A DNA stretch of 64,000 bases from Arthrobacter sp. EpRS71 (lineage in GTDB: Bacteria > Actinomycetota > Actinomycetes > Actinomycetales > Micrococcaceae). The notes under the pieces are model-generated. The model saw only the letters and a list, made by a program, of their open reading frames with translations. It did not search any database and was not told the origin of the DNA. The DNA is taken from NCBI RefSeq assembly GCF_001512285.1, contig NZ_LNUV01000006.1, positions 697,159 to 761,158 of the forward strand. Reading direction: 5' to 3'. The translations under genes and the position numbers were made by a program. Positions 34,490 to 43,370 of the stretch are shown piece after piece (position 1 is the stretch's first letter; each line of letters begins with the position of its first letter).

Positions 34490-35494
34490 ATGGATCCGAT
34501 CAAGAACCAGATATCAGCGATTGACCCGCTCGCTATCGAACCAGTGGCGGAACCCAACGGTGAGGAAGCGCTCCACAAAATTCTTTCGGGCACCACGGTG
34601 TTCAGCGATAACCGCCCGCTCGCCGCGGTGACATCCTTGGAGCAGCGGAGGCGCCGCAAAGCCCGGATTGCGGGAGGACTGTTGCTCGGCGCTGCGGCCG
34701 TCACGGCAGGCGTCCTTGTTGCCTCGAGCTTCGAGACGGTCAGTTCCAATCCAATGCCCGCTGTGACACTCCCAACCTCAACGCCCACGCCCAGCGGTTC
34801 GGTCACTCCAACGCCCACGCCCACTGCGACCCCCTCGGCCAGTCCGTCGGCAACGCCCACCGTGGCTGCGCCGGTCACCACCCCGCCCGCTGCTCCTACA
34901 GTGCCGGCTGTGGCACCAACAACTGCTCCAACACCGCCGCCTGCTCCGGTGGCTACAGCGCAGACATTCACGTTCCCGGACGGACACATCTCCTTCACCT
35001 ACCCCTTGGGCTGGACCGTTCGCCCGGAACAAGGGGCTTCCGACGGAGCCACCGTTTTGGACAGCACCGGTGCCGAGGTCGCCTTCGTATCCAGTGGCTT
35101 CTATGGCGACGGCACCGGAGGGCCCGTGACCAGGACCGTCTACGATCGCGCAGTGGTTCCTGGTCTCACGGACACGTCCGGCAACTCCGTGGAGTTCGGC
35201 TTCGCTGCCAACCAAGCCACTTATGTGCCTTACGGAGCGCCTGCAGGCACCGCACCCGTGCTGGATCCGCCCAGCTACTTCATGGATCTGCGGATTCCCT
35301 CCCAGCTCCAATCCGGAGAGACGGGCTCGGGGTCCAACCAAGTCAAGATGCCCAACGGGTACATGTCCGCGCGCGTCATCTTTGACCTCAACAAGCAGCC
35401 AGCCTTCGCAACCCCGGAAGCGGCCAAGGCCTGGATGAGCACCACGCAGTACGCCCAGCTGAAGTCCATGCTCCTCAGCGTGAGCTACAAATAA
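34490..35494 (+). CDS. Single-pass membrane protein paired with the ECF sigma factor
   Basis: 334 residues from ATG 34490. A cytoplasmic N-terminus (1-62) may contact sigma; a membrane helix GGLLLGAAAVTAGVLVASS (about 63-82) is followed by a Pro/Thr-rich linker (90-155) and an extracellular domain starting FTFPDGHISFTYPLGWTVRPE. Position and topology match an anti-sigma factor or sensor, but no zinc-binding anti-sigma motif is visible. Copy B of the palindrome family begins one base after its stop. Confidence 0.75.
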   Translation: MDPIKNQISAIDPLAIEPVAEPNGEEALHKILSGTTVFSDNRPLAAVTSLEQRRRRKARIAGGLLLGAAAVTAGVLVASSFETVSSNPMPAVTLPTSTPTPSGSVTPTPTPTATPSASPSATPTVAAPVTTPPAAPTVPAVAPTTAPTPPPAPVATAQTFTFPDGHISFTYPLGWTVRPEQGASDGATVLDSTGAEVAFVSSGFYGDGTGGPVTRTVYDRAVVPGLTDTSGNSVEFGFAANQATYVPYGAPAGTAPVLDPPSYFMDLRIPSQLQSGETGSGSNQVKMPNGYMSARVIFDLNKQPAFATPEAAKAWMSTTQYAQLKSMLLSVSYK

Positions 35495-35566
35495 CCCCAT
35501 CTAGGTAGCAGTTGAGGTCGTTCTGAGAGCTGAGAACGACCTCAACTGCTACCTAGTTGGGATGGG
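35495..35566. repeat. Dispersed palindromic element, copy B
   Basis: The core CTAGGTAGCAGTTGAGGTCG and on (35501-35524) pairs perfectly over 24 bp with 35533-35556 across an 8-nt centre, and outer CCCCAT/ATGGGG extends it. Stem-specific bases are TTG/CAA here. It starts right after the TAA of the sigma-partner gene and could terminate it. Confidence 0.88.
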
Positions 35567-35708
35567 GGGCGGAACTCACTGTGCTTTTGCATGGGAAAAT
35601 TCGTGAACGCTATGCACTTGTCCATAACGATTGAGGCGGGAGTTTCATAGGGTTGAGGAGATCTGCTTCACATAGCGCCCCCGATCTACCCAAGGATGAG
35701 TTTCAACG

Positions 35709-35906
35709 ATGAAGAGCATCGCCCTCCTGCGCGAACGAGCCACCCGCGTCATGCCTACCGGTTCCCACTGCCCGGCATCGGGCCTGTGGAGCCCGGACAC
35801 CGATCCTGATGCCGTCCAGGTTTTCGCGGAAGGCCACGTCCTGCCGGCCCACGAGGGCGTGCCCACCGTATGGCGGCGCCGCACTGCCGCTGACGTGTCG
35901 GCATGA
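35709..35906 (+). CDS. Small protein, unknown function
   Basis: 65 residues from ATG 35709. GSHCPASGLWSPDTDPD, FAEGHVLPAHEG and VPTVWRRR suggest a compact beta fold; the order SG-W ... G-x-PA ... W-R recalls YjzC-like small proteins, tentatively. Its TGA overlaps the ATG of the next gene, which supports both being real. Confidence 0.6.
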   Translation: MKSIALLRERATRVMPTGSHCPASGLWSPDTDPDAVQVFAEGHVLPAHEGVPTVWRRRTAADVSA

Positions 35907-36133
35907 CCAGCACCATCCTCAACAGGCCCGCCGATTACCGCCACGTTCCGGCTGCTGAGTGGACCGAGCTCAACTCCGGCGATCCAGTGTGGATTTACGA
36001 CGTCGCATGGGGCGCCGGCACTGGCCGCGTTGATGATGTGTCGAAGCACCAGGAGTTGCTCTGGGTGGTCCTGGAACCAACAGGCCGCCGACTGATCTGC
36101 GGAACCGACGACGTCGAGGTCTGGACCGCCTGA
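35903..36133 (+). CDS. Small SH3-like protein, unknown function
   Basis: 76 residues starting in an ATGA overlap with the previous gene. The sequence (GDPVWIYDVAWGAGTGRVDDVSKHQELLWVVLEPTGRRLICGTDDVEVW) is a small all-beta domain. No motif gives a function. The pair may be a two-gene unit. Confidence 0.65.
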   Translation: MTSTILNRPADYRHVPAAEWTELNSGDPVWIYDVAWGAGTGRVDDVSKHQELLWVVLEPTGRRLICGTDDVEVWTA

Positions 36134-36140
36134 AAAGACT

Positions 36141-36203
36141 CGCCGAGGTGGCATTTAATACCAATGTCTGAGCGGATCATACGTATTAAATGCCATCTCG
36201 GCG
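36141..36203. terminator. Long AT-rich palindrome between convergent genes
   Basis: CGCCGAGGTGGCATTTAATAC (36141-36161) pairs with 36183-36203 with one mismatch. It fills the gap between the small-protein gene and the lactonase gene. A bidirectional terminator is likely. Confidence 0.7.
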
Positions 36204-36207
36204 GTAA

Positions 36208-37242
36208 TTAAACGGCGGGAATCAGCACGCTGGGCGAGCCCGTTTCCACCCGGCTGACGGGGCCCTCCGGCAGACCGGTTGTGGGGTCAATCCTGAAACT
36301 CACGACGTCGTTGGACCGCTCATGCGCCACGTACAGCCAGCCTTCGCGGACCAAGTGGTGGCGCGGCCACTCGCCGCCGCACGGCACCTCCCCGACGGGT
36401 TGCACGTCAGTCCCGCCAGCGGACACCTTCAGCACGCAGATGCGGTCGGATCCACGCACACCTACATACGCGAAACCGCCGTCCGCAGACAACGCAATCT
36501 CCGCACCGGAGTCGCCGTCCTTGGCCCCTGTGGCACTCGCCGCAACCAAGGATGCCAGCACATAAGCGCCGTCCGGTTCCATCCGGACCGCGGCTACTTC
36601 CACCGAGTATTCGGTGTTCACCAAGACAGTTCCGCTGTGATGCCATGCCATGTGCCGTGGCCCGGAACCCTCGGGGAGGATCACGTGGTGATCCGGCTTC
36701 AGCCCTTCACCCGGCGCGTACTGCCACACACGGACCAGGTCATGCCCCAGGTCCGTGGTCATGACGCGGCCATCGGGCAGCATCAGGCTTGAGTGCGCAC
36801 GGCTTGGCCGCGGCTCGTCCGGAGACGTCGCACTGTGGGGATCGACGGCGGCTGCCGCACTGGTGCGCGAGGTGATGGCGCCGTCGTGGTCCAGTTCGTA
36901 CAGGATGACCTGACCATCGCCCCAACACGTGGCAACAATAAATCGTCCCAGCGGATCGGCGGCCACGTGGCAGGTCGCCTCACCCGCCGGCCACGGATCG
37001 CCGAAGGCCTCCAGTTCAGCGTCGCCCGTCTGGCGATACGCACGCACGGTCTTGCCTTCTTCTGCAACGGCGTAGACCACCGGGAGCGTTGGGTGCAGTG
37101 CAAGGAACGACGGCGAATTGGCATGGACGGCCAAGCCGAGGGAGCTCAGTTGACCGTCGTCGTCCGCGGCAAGGGCCGTGATGCCCTCGCCGTTCCCATC
37201 CCTGTCAGCGGTGTAGCAGCCAACCCAGATCAGTGCCGCCAC
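36208..37242 (-). CDS. Lactonase family protein (beta-propeller, 6-phosphogluconolactonase type)
   Basis: 344 residues from GTG 37242. Seven-bladed propeller pattern of the lactonase family (PF10282): WVGCYTADRDGNGEGI at the start, SPSFLALHPTLPVVYAVAE, ATCHVAADPLGRFIVATCWGDG, GSGPRHMAWHHSG and EWPRHHLV. It probably hydrolyses a sugar lactone made by the oxidoreductases encoded upstream. It is the last gene of a five-gene operon, 2 bp after an aldo/keto reductase gene. Confidence 0.88.
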   Translation of the reverse strand: MAALIWVGCYTADRDGNGEGITALAADDDGQLSSLGLAVHANSPSFLALHPTLPVVYAVAEEGKTVRAYRQTGDAELEAFGDPWPAGEATCHVAADPLGRFIVATCWGDGQVILYELDHDGAITSRTSAAAAVDPHSATSPDEPRPSRAHSSLMLPDGRVMTTDLGHDLVRVWQYAPGEGLKPDHHVILPEGSGPRHMAWHHSGTVLVNTEYSVEVAAVRMEPDGAYVLASLVAASATGAKDGDSGAEIALSADGGFAYVGVRGSDRICVLKVSAGGTDVQPVGEVPCGGEWPRHHLVREGWLYVAHERSNDVVSFRIDPTTGLPEGPVSRVETGSPSVLIPAV

Positions 37243-37244
37243 AG

Positions 37245-38075
37245 TCAGTGCCCCTGAACGTCGGAGTCAACGCCTGCGTCAGGCCCGCCGTCGAGCGTTT
37301 GCAGTTTGGCGAGATCCTCCTGGTCCAGTTCGAAGTCGAAGACATTCAGGTTCTCCTTCATGCGCTGCGGATTCGCGGTTTTGGGTATGGCCACCAAGCC
37401 TTGCTGGATGTGCCATCGGAGCACCACTTGGCCCGGCGTCTTTCCGTACTTCTCGCCAATGCCGGCAAGTACCGGAGCGTTCAACAGATCGCTGCTGGCA
37501 CCCAGTGGACTGTAGGACTCCGTGACGATGCCATTCGCTTCGTTGAAAGCCCTGGCAGCAGACCGCGGGATGGACGGGCTGACCTGAATCTGGTTGATGG
37601 CCGGAACCACATCCGTTTCGCGCAACAGTTGGTCCAGGTGGGCCGGCTTGAAGTTGGAAACCCCGATGGAGCGCGCCCTGCCCGAGGCCTGCAATTCCTC
37701 GAAAGTCTTCCACGTGGACACAAACTCACCGCGGCGGGGGAGGGGCCAGTGGATCAGCAACAGGTCAACATACTCCAGCCCCAAGCGCTCCAAGGACCCA
37801 TCCAGTCCGGCAACGGCCTTGCCTGAACCCTGGAATTCGCCGTCCAGCTTGGTGGTGATGAAGAGCTCTTCGCGATTCACCCCGCAGGTACGGATGCCGT
37901 TGCCCACGCCCGACTCATTGCCGTACTTCTTTGCGGTGTCCACGTGCCGGTAACCATGCGACACAGCCTCCACCACGGCATCGGCAACCTGGGCATCATT
38001 CAACGGCCACGTACCTAGTCCCAGTTGCGGGATCTTATGGCCGTCGTTGAGTTCAATGAGCGGGGCAAATGTCAT
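37245..38075 (-). CDS. Aldo/keto reductase (2,5-diketo-D-gluconate reductase-like)
   Basis: 276 residues from ATG 38075, an ATGA overlap with the epimerase gene; the longer frame to 38108 is rejected. The AKR catalytic set is present: Asp/Tyr in HVDTAKKYGNE, Lys in ITTKL and His in LLIHWP. NADPH-binding SVxPxxxxxxR appears as VAIPKTANPQRMKENL. It acts on small carbonyls or sugar derivatives; the substrate is unknown. Confidence 0.92.
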   Translation of the reverse strand: MTFAPLIELNDGHKIPQLGLGTWPLNDAQVADAVVEAVSHGYRHVDTAKKYGNESGVGNGIRTCGVNREELFITTKLDGEFQGSGKAVAGLDGSLERLGLEYVDLLLIHWPLPRRGEFVSTWKTFEELQASGRARSIGVSNFKPAHLDQLLRETDVVPAINQIQVSPSIPRSAARAFNEANGIVTESYSPLGASSDLLNAPVLAGIGEKYGKTPGQVVLRWHIQQGLVAIPKTANPQRMKENLNVFDFELDQEDLAKLQTLDGGPDAGVDSDVQGH

Positions 38076-39112
38076 GGGCGCACATTCCTTTCGTAAAGCC
38101 GATCGCATAGCTCCATATAGTCCTCTTTAACCACCTGGAGCTCAGGATGCTGATCATGCCATGCCACGATCTCCCGCGCACCGTCCGCGAACGGAATCGT
38201 GGCCACGTAGTCAGGGACCAGCGCCTTGATTTTGGAGTTGTCGAACACCACGGAGTGCGAGCGGTCGCCCAGCAGATTGGGGCCGAGCTCAGGACTGTGG
38301 GCTGCGATGGTCTCCGAGGAAACGTGGAACAACTCAGGCTCGTCCACCCCGGCCGCCCGGGCAAACAGGCGGTAGATCTGATTCCAAGGAAGGAACTCGT
38401 CAGAGGTGATGGTGTAGCTCTCACCCACAGCCTGCGGCCGGCCCAGCAGAGCAACGAAGGCTTTGGCAAAGTCCCGGCTGTGAGTCAACGTCCACAACGA
38501 GGTACCGTCGCCGTGCACCATGATCGGCATCCCGGCACGCATCCGGTGGATGTCCGTCCACCCGCCCACCATCGCAATCTTGGTCCGATCATAGGTGTGG
38601 GACGGCCGGACCACGGTCACCGGGAAGTCCAGCTCACGGTAAGCCCCGAACAAAAGCTCCTCGCAGGCGATCTTGTCCCGCGAGTACTGCCAGAACGGGT
38701 TCTTCAACGGGGTCGATTCCCGGATCGGCAGTGTTGTGGGCGGCTTCTGGTACGCCGAAGCTGAACTGATGAAGACGTACTGACCTGTGCGCCCGCGGAA
38801 CAATTCCACGCCGGCCCGCGCCTGATCCGGGGTGTAGGAGATAAAGTCCGCAACGGCGTCGAACTCTCTTCCTTGAAGTACCTCCTGCGCGGCTGCGGCG
38901 TCGCGGATGTCCGCATGGAGGACCTCGGCGCCATCCGGGACAGGCCGCCCGGCTGACCGTCCCCTGGTGAGGATGGTCAGCCGGTGGCCCAGTGCGACGG
39001 CGCGTTCAGCCGCCGCCGCACTGATGACCCCGGTCCCGCCGATGAACAGGATGGTCCGTGGCGAGACGGTGTCCGCTGCTTTTCCAAAGCTGCCGGAGAG
39101 GAGGGTGCTCAC
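38072..39112 (-). CDS. NAD-dependent epimerase/dehydratase
   Basis: 346 residues from GTG 39112, overlapping the upstream stop as GTGA. Extended SDR fold: ILFIGGTGVISAAAAERAV near 21-39, then SSASAYQK and a YSRDKIACE segment with the Tyr-x3-Lys pair (about 144-148). Sugar nucleotide or sugar oxidation-epimerisation is likely. It lies in the middle of the oxidoreductase operon. Confidence 0.87.
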   Translation of the reverse strand: MSTLLSGSFGKAADTVSPRTILFIGGTGVISAAAAERAVALGHRLTILTRGRSAGRPVPDGAEVLHADIRDAAAAQEVLQGREFDAVADFISYTPDQARAGVELFRGRTGQYVFISSASAYQKPPTTLPIRESTPLKNPFWQYSRDKIACEELLFGAYRELDFPVTVVRPSHTYDRTKIAMVGGWTDIHRMRAGMPIMVHGDGTSLWTLTHSRDFAKAFVALLGRPQAVGESYTITSDEFLPWNQIYRLFARAAGVDEPELFHVSSETIAAHSPELGPNLLGDRSHSVVFDNSKIKALVPDYVATIPFADGAREIVAWHDQHPELQVVKEDYMELCDRLYERNVRP

Positions 39113-40080
39113 CAGGCGTAGTCTTCGGGAGCCGGGCGGTGGCCCGGGAAGATGTCGTCGAGCCGCTTGAGGGCATCCTCATTAAGGGACACGTCCAGTG
39201 CGCGGATGGCAGCGTCCAACTGCTCCTGGGTACGCGGCCCAACAATCGGAGCAGTCACTGCAGGCTGGTGGAGCAACCAGGCAAGTGCCACGTCGCCGGG
39301 CTTGTGGCCAAGTTCGTCCGCGAAATCCTCATACTGACGGATCTGGTCCTCGTGCTTGCGGAGCGTCTCCAAGGCGCGGCCCTCAGCGCGCCGGACTCCC
39401 TGCTCTTCCTTCTTCAGCACGCCACCCAACAGCCCGCCCTGAAGCGGAGACCACGGAATGAGGCCCAATCCGTAGTTCTGCGCGGCCGGGATGACCTCGA
39501 GCTCCACTTCACGCCGGAACAGGTTGTAGATGGACTGCTCGCTGACCAGCCCGGTGTAGTTGCGTTTGCGGGCGGCATCCTGCGCTTGGGCAATGTGCCA
39601 GCCGGCAAAGTTGCTGCTGCCCGAGTACAGGATCTTGCCCTGCTGGACGCCAACCTCGATTGCCTGCCAAATCTCATCCCACGGCGTATCGCGATCGATG
39701 TGGTGGAACTGGTAGATGTCGATGTAATCCGTCTGCAGCCGCTTCAGGCTTGCATCCAGTGCCCGTCGGATATTCAGTGCCGACAATTTGGACTCGTTGG
39801 GACGGTCCGTCATGGTGCCGTACAGCTTGGTGGCCAGGACGGTCCGCTCGCGGCGCTCGCCGCCCTTCGCGAACCAGCGGCCGATGATTTCCTCGGTCCA
39901 GCCGCGGTGCTCGGTGCCACCATAGACGTTGGCGGTGTCAAAGAAATTAATGCCGGATTCCAGTGCGGAATCCATGATGGAGTGTGCAGTTGCCTCGTCG
40001 GTTTGCGGGCCGAAGTTCATGGTGCCCAGGCAAAGACGGGAAACTTTCAGGCCGGAACGGCCCAGGTGGGTGTACTGCAT
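39109..40080 (-). CDS. Aldo/keto reductase (L-glyceraldehyde-3-phosphate reductase/YajO-like group)
   Basis: 323 residues from ATG 40080. LGRSGLKVSRLCLGTMNFG opening, FDTANVYGG with catalytic Asp/Tyr, LATKLYG with Lys and QFHHIDRDTPWDE with His; the C-terminus has the cofactor loop IVGPRTQEQLDAAI. This is the AKR potassium-channel-beta/YajO-like group. It follows another AKR gene by 31 bp. Confidence 0.92.
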   Translation of the reverse strand: MQYTHLGRSGLKVSRLCLGTMNFGPQTDEATAHSIMDSALESGINFFDTANVYGGTEHRGWTEEIIGRWFAKGGERRERTVLATKLYGTMTDRPNESKLSALNIRRALDASLKRLQTDYIDIYQFHHIDRDTPWDEIWQAIEVGVQQGKILYSGSSNFAGWHIAQAQDAARKRNYTGLVSEQSIYNLFRREVELEVIPAAQNYGLGLIPWSPLQGGLLGGVLKKEEQGVRRAEGRALETLRKHEDQIRQYEDFADELGHKPGDVALAWLLHQPAVTAPIVGPRTQEQLDAAIRALDVSLNEDALKRLDDIFPGHRPAPEDYAW

Positions 40081-40111
40081 GTGGTTGAGTCCTTTGCTTG
40101 TTCGTGGGGCT

Positions 40112-40933
40112 TTAGAGCTGGGTAAAAGCTGCGACGGCGGGATCGGAACCGATGCGGGCGCCGGCCTCGAGCGCCGTGATGGCCGCCAGTTCGGATTCGG
40201 TGAGAGTGAGGTCAGCTGCGCCGAAGTTCTCGCGCATCCTCTTCGAGTCCGCGGACTTGGGGATCACGATGGTCCCCTGAGCGAGGTGCCAGGCCAGGAT
40301 CACTTGTGCAGGAGTAGTGCCGTGGGCGGCGGCCACCAGGGCCACTTGCTCCGCGTTCAGATCCTTACCCTGCCCCAACGGGCTGTAAGCCTCCACGGCG
40401 ATGCCCAGGTCACGGCACTTGTTGGCCAGCTCGGCCTGCTGGAACGTCGGGTGGACTTCGATCTGGTTGACGGCCGGCACCACCTCCGCTTCCTTGAGCA
40501 GCGTGTCCACGTGGTCCTGAAGGAAGTTGGAGATGCCGATGGCTCGGATCTGCTTGTCCTGGTGCAGCTTCTCCATCTCCTTCCACGCCTGGGTGAAAAG
40601 GCCCTGTGACGGGACGGGCCAGTGGATGAGGTACAAGTCAATGACCTCCAGGCCCAAGGCGTCCCTGCTGCGCTGGAAAGCGTCATGGGCCTCGCCCTGC
40701 TCACCGTTGCGGAGCTTGGTGGTGATGAAGAGTTCTTCCCGCGGAATGCCTGAGGCCGCGATTGCAGCGCCGACCCCGGCCTCGTTGCGGTACGCAGCCG
40801 CGGTATCGATGTGGCGGTAGCCGGCTTCCAAGGCATCTTCCACCACCTTCTGCGTTTCCTCGGCAGGTACTTGGAAGACACCGAATCCAAGCTGGGGGAT
40901 GGTGACACCGTTATTCAATGTCAGCTCTGGCAT
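40112..40933 (-). CDS. Aldo/keto reductase (2,5-diketo-D-gluconate reductase-like), first gene of operon
   Basis: 273 residues from ATG 40933. HIDTAAAYRNE, ITTKLRN and LIHWPVP give the Asp-Tyr-Lys-His set, and IVIPKSADSKRMRENFG is the NADPH loop. It resembles the AKR at 37245 but is not identical to it. As the promoter-proximal gene it lies divergent from the XRE regulator at 41135. Confidence 0.93.
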   Translation of the reverse strand: MPELTLNNGVTIPQLGFGVFQVPAEETQKVVEDALEAGYRHIDTAAAYRNEAGVGAAIAASGIPREELFITTKLRNGEQGEAHDAFQRSRDALGLEVIDLYLIHWPVPSQGLFTQAWKEMEKLHQDKQIRAIGISNFLQDHVDTLLKEAEVVPAVNQIEVHPTFQQAELANKCRDLGIAVEAYSPLGQGKDLNAEQVALVAAAHGTTPAQVILAWHLAQGTIVIPKSADSKRMRENFGAADLTLTESELAAITALEAGARIGSDPAVAAFTQL

Positions 40934-41071
40934 GACGGTCTCCTTCGACGGGATGGCTTTGTCCGGGGCGCTCCACGCTTTCGTGACTCAGAAAGCGTTT
41001 TCGGAGGCTCTGTACCGAGCCTATTCACTTTTGGCGGCAGAGTCAGCAACCCAGCGTGATCCTGTTTTTCC

Positions 41072-41090
41072 TAGGTCTGGTAGTCCTACC
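41072..41090. promoter_or_regulatory. Candidate operator of the XRE/AKR divergent region
   Basis: TAGGTCTGGTAGTCCTACC holds nested inverted repeats (TAGG...CCTA, GGTAG-TC-CTACC). It lies 45 bp before the XRE start and about 140 bp from the AKR start. Autoregulation by the XRE protein is inferred. Confidence 0.45.
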
Positions 41091-41134
41091 CACAACGGTG
41101 GCCTTTCACACGCCTCGAACGGCAGAATGGGCAG

Positions 41135-42025
41135 ATGGGTCAAAGCGCCGAGTTCGGTAAATTCCTCAAAATCATGCGTGCCCGCCTCTCACCCGAGGAC
41201 GCCGGAGCGCAGGAGAACAGTGGTGCCCGCAGGGTACCCGGACTCCGCCGCGAAGAGGTAGCCCGGCTCTCCGGAGTGAGCACCGACTACTACACACGAT
41301 TGGAGCAGGGCCGCAACATCCACCCGTCCAAGGCTGTCCTCGACTCCGTGGCCCGGGCACTACGCCTGGACGCGGGGGAACAGGCACACATGATGGACCT
41401 GCTGGAGCACTGCGCCAGTTCCGCAGGCAGTGCCGGCCTGGCACAAAACGCGGTTCAAAAGGTGAGGCCAGCACTCCGGCAGTTGCTCGACGCCGTGGGT
41501 GATGTTCCGGCCATGGTGTTGGGGCGGCGTGCGGATGTGCTGGCCGGAAACCGAATGGCCCACCTGCTGTTCACCGATTTCGCATCGCTTCCCGCCCCGG
41601 AGCGCAACCTGACGCGATGGATCATCCTGGACCCCCTGGCCGGGGCTCTGTTCAGGGATTGGAAGACCGTGGCTGCGGAAGCTGTGGGTGCCCTGCGCAT
41701 GGACGTGGGCCGCCACCCCAACGATCCCCAGACCAATCAACTGGTGGGTGAACTCGCCGTCCACAGCGAACACTTCCGTCAATGGTGGGCCGGCCATAGG
41801 GTTGCCACCCGATCCGCGGGCACCGTCCGGTTGCACCATCCGGTAGTGGGGGACCTTGAACTGAACTTTGAAACCCTCAGTCTCCCGGACGACCCCGACC
41901 AGCTGCTGAGGATCTATTCCGCGAAGGCCGGCTCGCCGTCGTCGGACGCTTTGACGCTGTTGAACTTCGGCGACGTCAGCGCCCAAGTCCCCGAACCCGA
42001 ACCCGCCAGCCGAGAGGACAGTTAA
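41135..42025 (+). CDS. XRE-family regulator with MmyB-like ligand-binding domain
   Basis: 296 residues. Helix-turn-helix in residues 35-75 (GLRREEVARLSGVSTDYYTRLEQGRNIHPSKAVLDSVARAL), then a MmyB-like PAS-type domain (about 110-280; RQLLDAVGDVPAMVLGRRADVLAGNRMAHLL, LRMDVGRHPNDP, TVRLHHPVVGDLELNFETL). Such proteins usually control a divergent oxidoreductase gene, matching the AKR operon here. Confidence 0.92.
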   Translation: MGQSAEFGKFLKIMRARLSPEDAGAQENSGARRVPGLRREEVARLSGVSTDYYTRLEQGRNIHPSKAVLDSVARALRLDAGEQAHMMDLLEHCASSAGSAGLAQNAVQKVRPALRQLLDAVGDVPAMVLGRRADVLAGNRMAHLLFTDFASLPAPERNLTRWIILDPLAGALFRDWKTVAAEAVGALRMDVGRHPNDPQTNQLVGELAVHSEHFRQWWAGHRVATRSAGTVRLHHPVVGDLELNFETLSLPDDPDQLLRIYSAKAGSPSSDALTLLNFGDVSAQVPEPEPASREDS

Positions 42026-42056
42026 TGCCAATGTTCCGCGGGAACACTGGCATTAA
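42022..42056. terminator. Hairpin at the 3' end of the XRE gene
   Basis: TTAATGCCAATGTTCC (42022-42037) pairs with 42041-42056 with one mismatch across a 3-nt loop. It overlaps the XRE stop codon and faces the leftward dodecin gene, so it may serve both. Confidence 0.75.
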
Positions 42057-42080
42057 CTGGCAACTCGCGTAGAGGGTCGA

Positions 42081-42290
42081 TCAGCGCTCCAAGCGGAACC
42101 CGAGTTTGATGGTGACCTGCCAGTCGGCTACTGCGCCGTCCTCAAGGTGGCCGCGGATTTCCTTGACCTCAAACCAGTCCAGGTTCCGCAGGGTCTCGGA
42201 GGCCGTTGCGATGCCGTTCTTGATTGCGTCGTCAACGCCTACGGTGGAAGTTCCTACAATTTCGGAAACGCTATATGTGTGGCCGGCCAT
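42081..42290 (-). CDS. Dodecin (flavin-binding storage protein)
   Basis: 69 residues from ATG 42290 (MAGHTYSVSEIVGTSTVGVDDAIKNGIATASETLRNLDWFEVKEIRGHLEDG), with GGAG upstream; an in-frame start at 42311 is rejected. Trp46-containing LDWFEVKEIRG is the flavin-stacking segment of dodecins, and the one-helix/three-strand layout and length match. It buffers free flavin. Confidence 0.93.
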   Translation of the reverse strand: MAGHTYSVSEIVGTSTVGVDDAIKNGIATASETLRNLDWFEVKEIRGHLEDGAVADWQVTIKLGFRLER

Positions 42291-42403
42291 GGTGCTCCTC
42301 ATCAACGTCATACGAATCTCTGGACAAGAAAATCAGGCCCGCCAGGCAGGCCGTCCATGCAGACTAGCCCACGGATCACCGTGCGGCCAGAGGCTGCGCG
42401 GGC

Positions 42404-43210
42404 CTAGCTCTCGCGCCAGTGGTTACTGGTGATGTGTGAGCCCGCCTGCGGCCCCATCTGCAGCATTCCGCCGTCAACCGCCCATGAAGCGCCGTTGACG
42501 TAGCTGGATTCCGGTGATGCCAGAAAGGCGATGACAGCTGCGACTTCACGGGCATCGCCGGGTCGCCCCACCGGAATGCCGGGCCGATCCTTCTGCCTGG
42601 GGTCCTGGTCTTCCTGGCCTGTCATGGGAGTGGCTATTTCGCCCGGTGCCACGCTGTTGGCCGTGATGCCGTACTCAGCGAGTTCCAAGGCCATGGTCTT
42701 GATGAGGCCACCCAGGCCATGCTTCGATGCGTCGTATGCCGACGCCCCCACCCTGGGCTGGAATTCGTGGACACTGGTGACGGCGATGATGCGGCCACCA
42801 CGGCCGGCCTTCACCATGTGTTTGGCAGCGGCCTGCATTGCCACGAAAGCACCGTTGAGATTGGTGTTCACGGTGGACATCCACGTGTCGTAGTCGAGTT
42901 CCAGGAATTTGGTGCCGTCGCCGGTTCCGGAGTTGTTGACGAACACATCCACGCCGCCGAGTTCTTCAGCGAGCCGGTCCACGGCCGACGCCGTACCCCG
43001 CGCATCTGTGGTGTCGAGGTGGCGAACTACGGCCTTTCGCCCCAGCCCGCGGACTTCCTCCGCAGTTTTCCCGGCGCCCTCCTCATCCGAGTGCCACGTG
43101 ATGCCAACGTCCATGCCTGCTGCGGCCAAGGCCACCGCTGTAGCCCGCCCGATGCCTGAATCCGATCCTGTGACGATAGCGGTCTGCGGGGAAAATGATG
43201 CGTCGCTCAT
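42404..43210 (-). CDS. SDR family oxidoreductase
   Basis: 268 residues. Classical SDR: TGSDSGIGRA cofactor motif (15-24), NNSG in place of NNAG, Ser in AVTSVHEFQP and YDASK as the Tyr-x3-Lys pair, and PGEIATPM. NAD(P)-dependent; the glucose/ribitol dehydrogenase-like branch is likely from SVHEFQP and the C-terminal GGMLQM. Divergent from the stress-protein gene. Confidence 0.92.
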   Translation of the reverse strand: MSDASFSPQTAIVTGSDSGIGRATAVALAAAGMDVGITWHSDEEGAGKTAEEVRGLGRKAVVRHLDTTDARGTASAVDRLAEELGGVDVFVNNSGTGDGTKFLELDYDTWMSTVNTNLNGAFVAMQAAAKHMVKAGRGGRIIAVTSVHEFQPRVGASAYDASKHGLGGLIKTMALELAEYGITANSVAPGEIATPMTGQEDQDPRQKDRPGIPVGRPGDAREVAAVIAFLASPESSYVNGASWAVDGGMLQMGPQAGSHITSNHWRES

Positions 43211-43254
43211 GGTCTCGCCTTTCGGTCGTGTGATCGTTCCGATGCTTTACCCCT

Positions 43255-43352
43255 ACCCAGTGAATCCAGCCGTAAACACTCCCGATCCAAAAGGATCAAC
43301 CCGGCGGATGGTGATGGAGTGTAGATTTCTAGCAGCAGCACCCAGTGAATCC
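43255..43352 (+). promoter_or_regulatory. 13-bp direct repeat in the SDR/Usp divergent promoter region
   Basis: ACCCAGTGAATCC occurs at 43255-43267 and 43340-43352. The second copy is 18 bp before the Usp start and the first is 45 bp from the SDR start, placing one near each promoter. Confidence 0.5.
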
Positions 43353-43370
43353 CCACAACCAGGAGTACAC

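Noticed and set aside
39058..40125. 355-codon plus-strand frame opposite an aldo/keto reductase
   Set aside because: Antisense shadow without start signal or domain.
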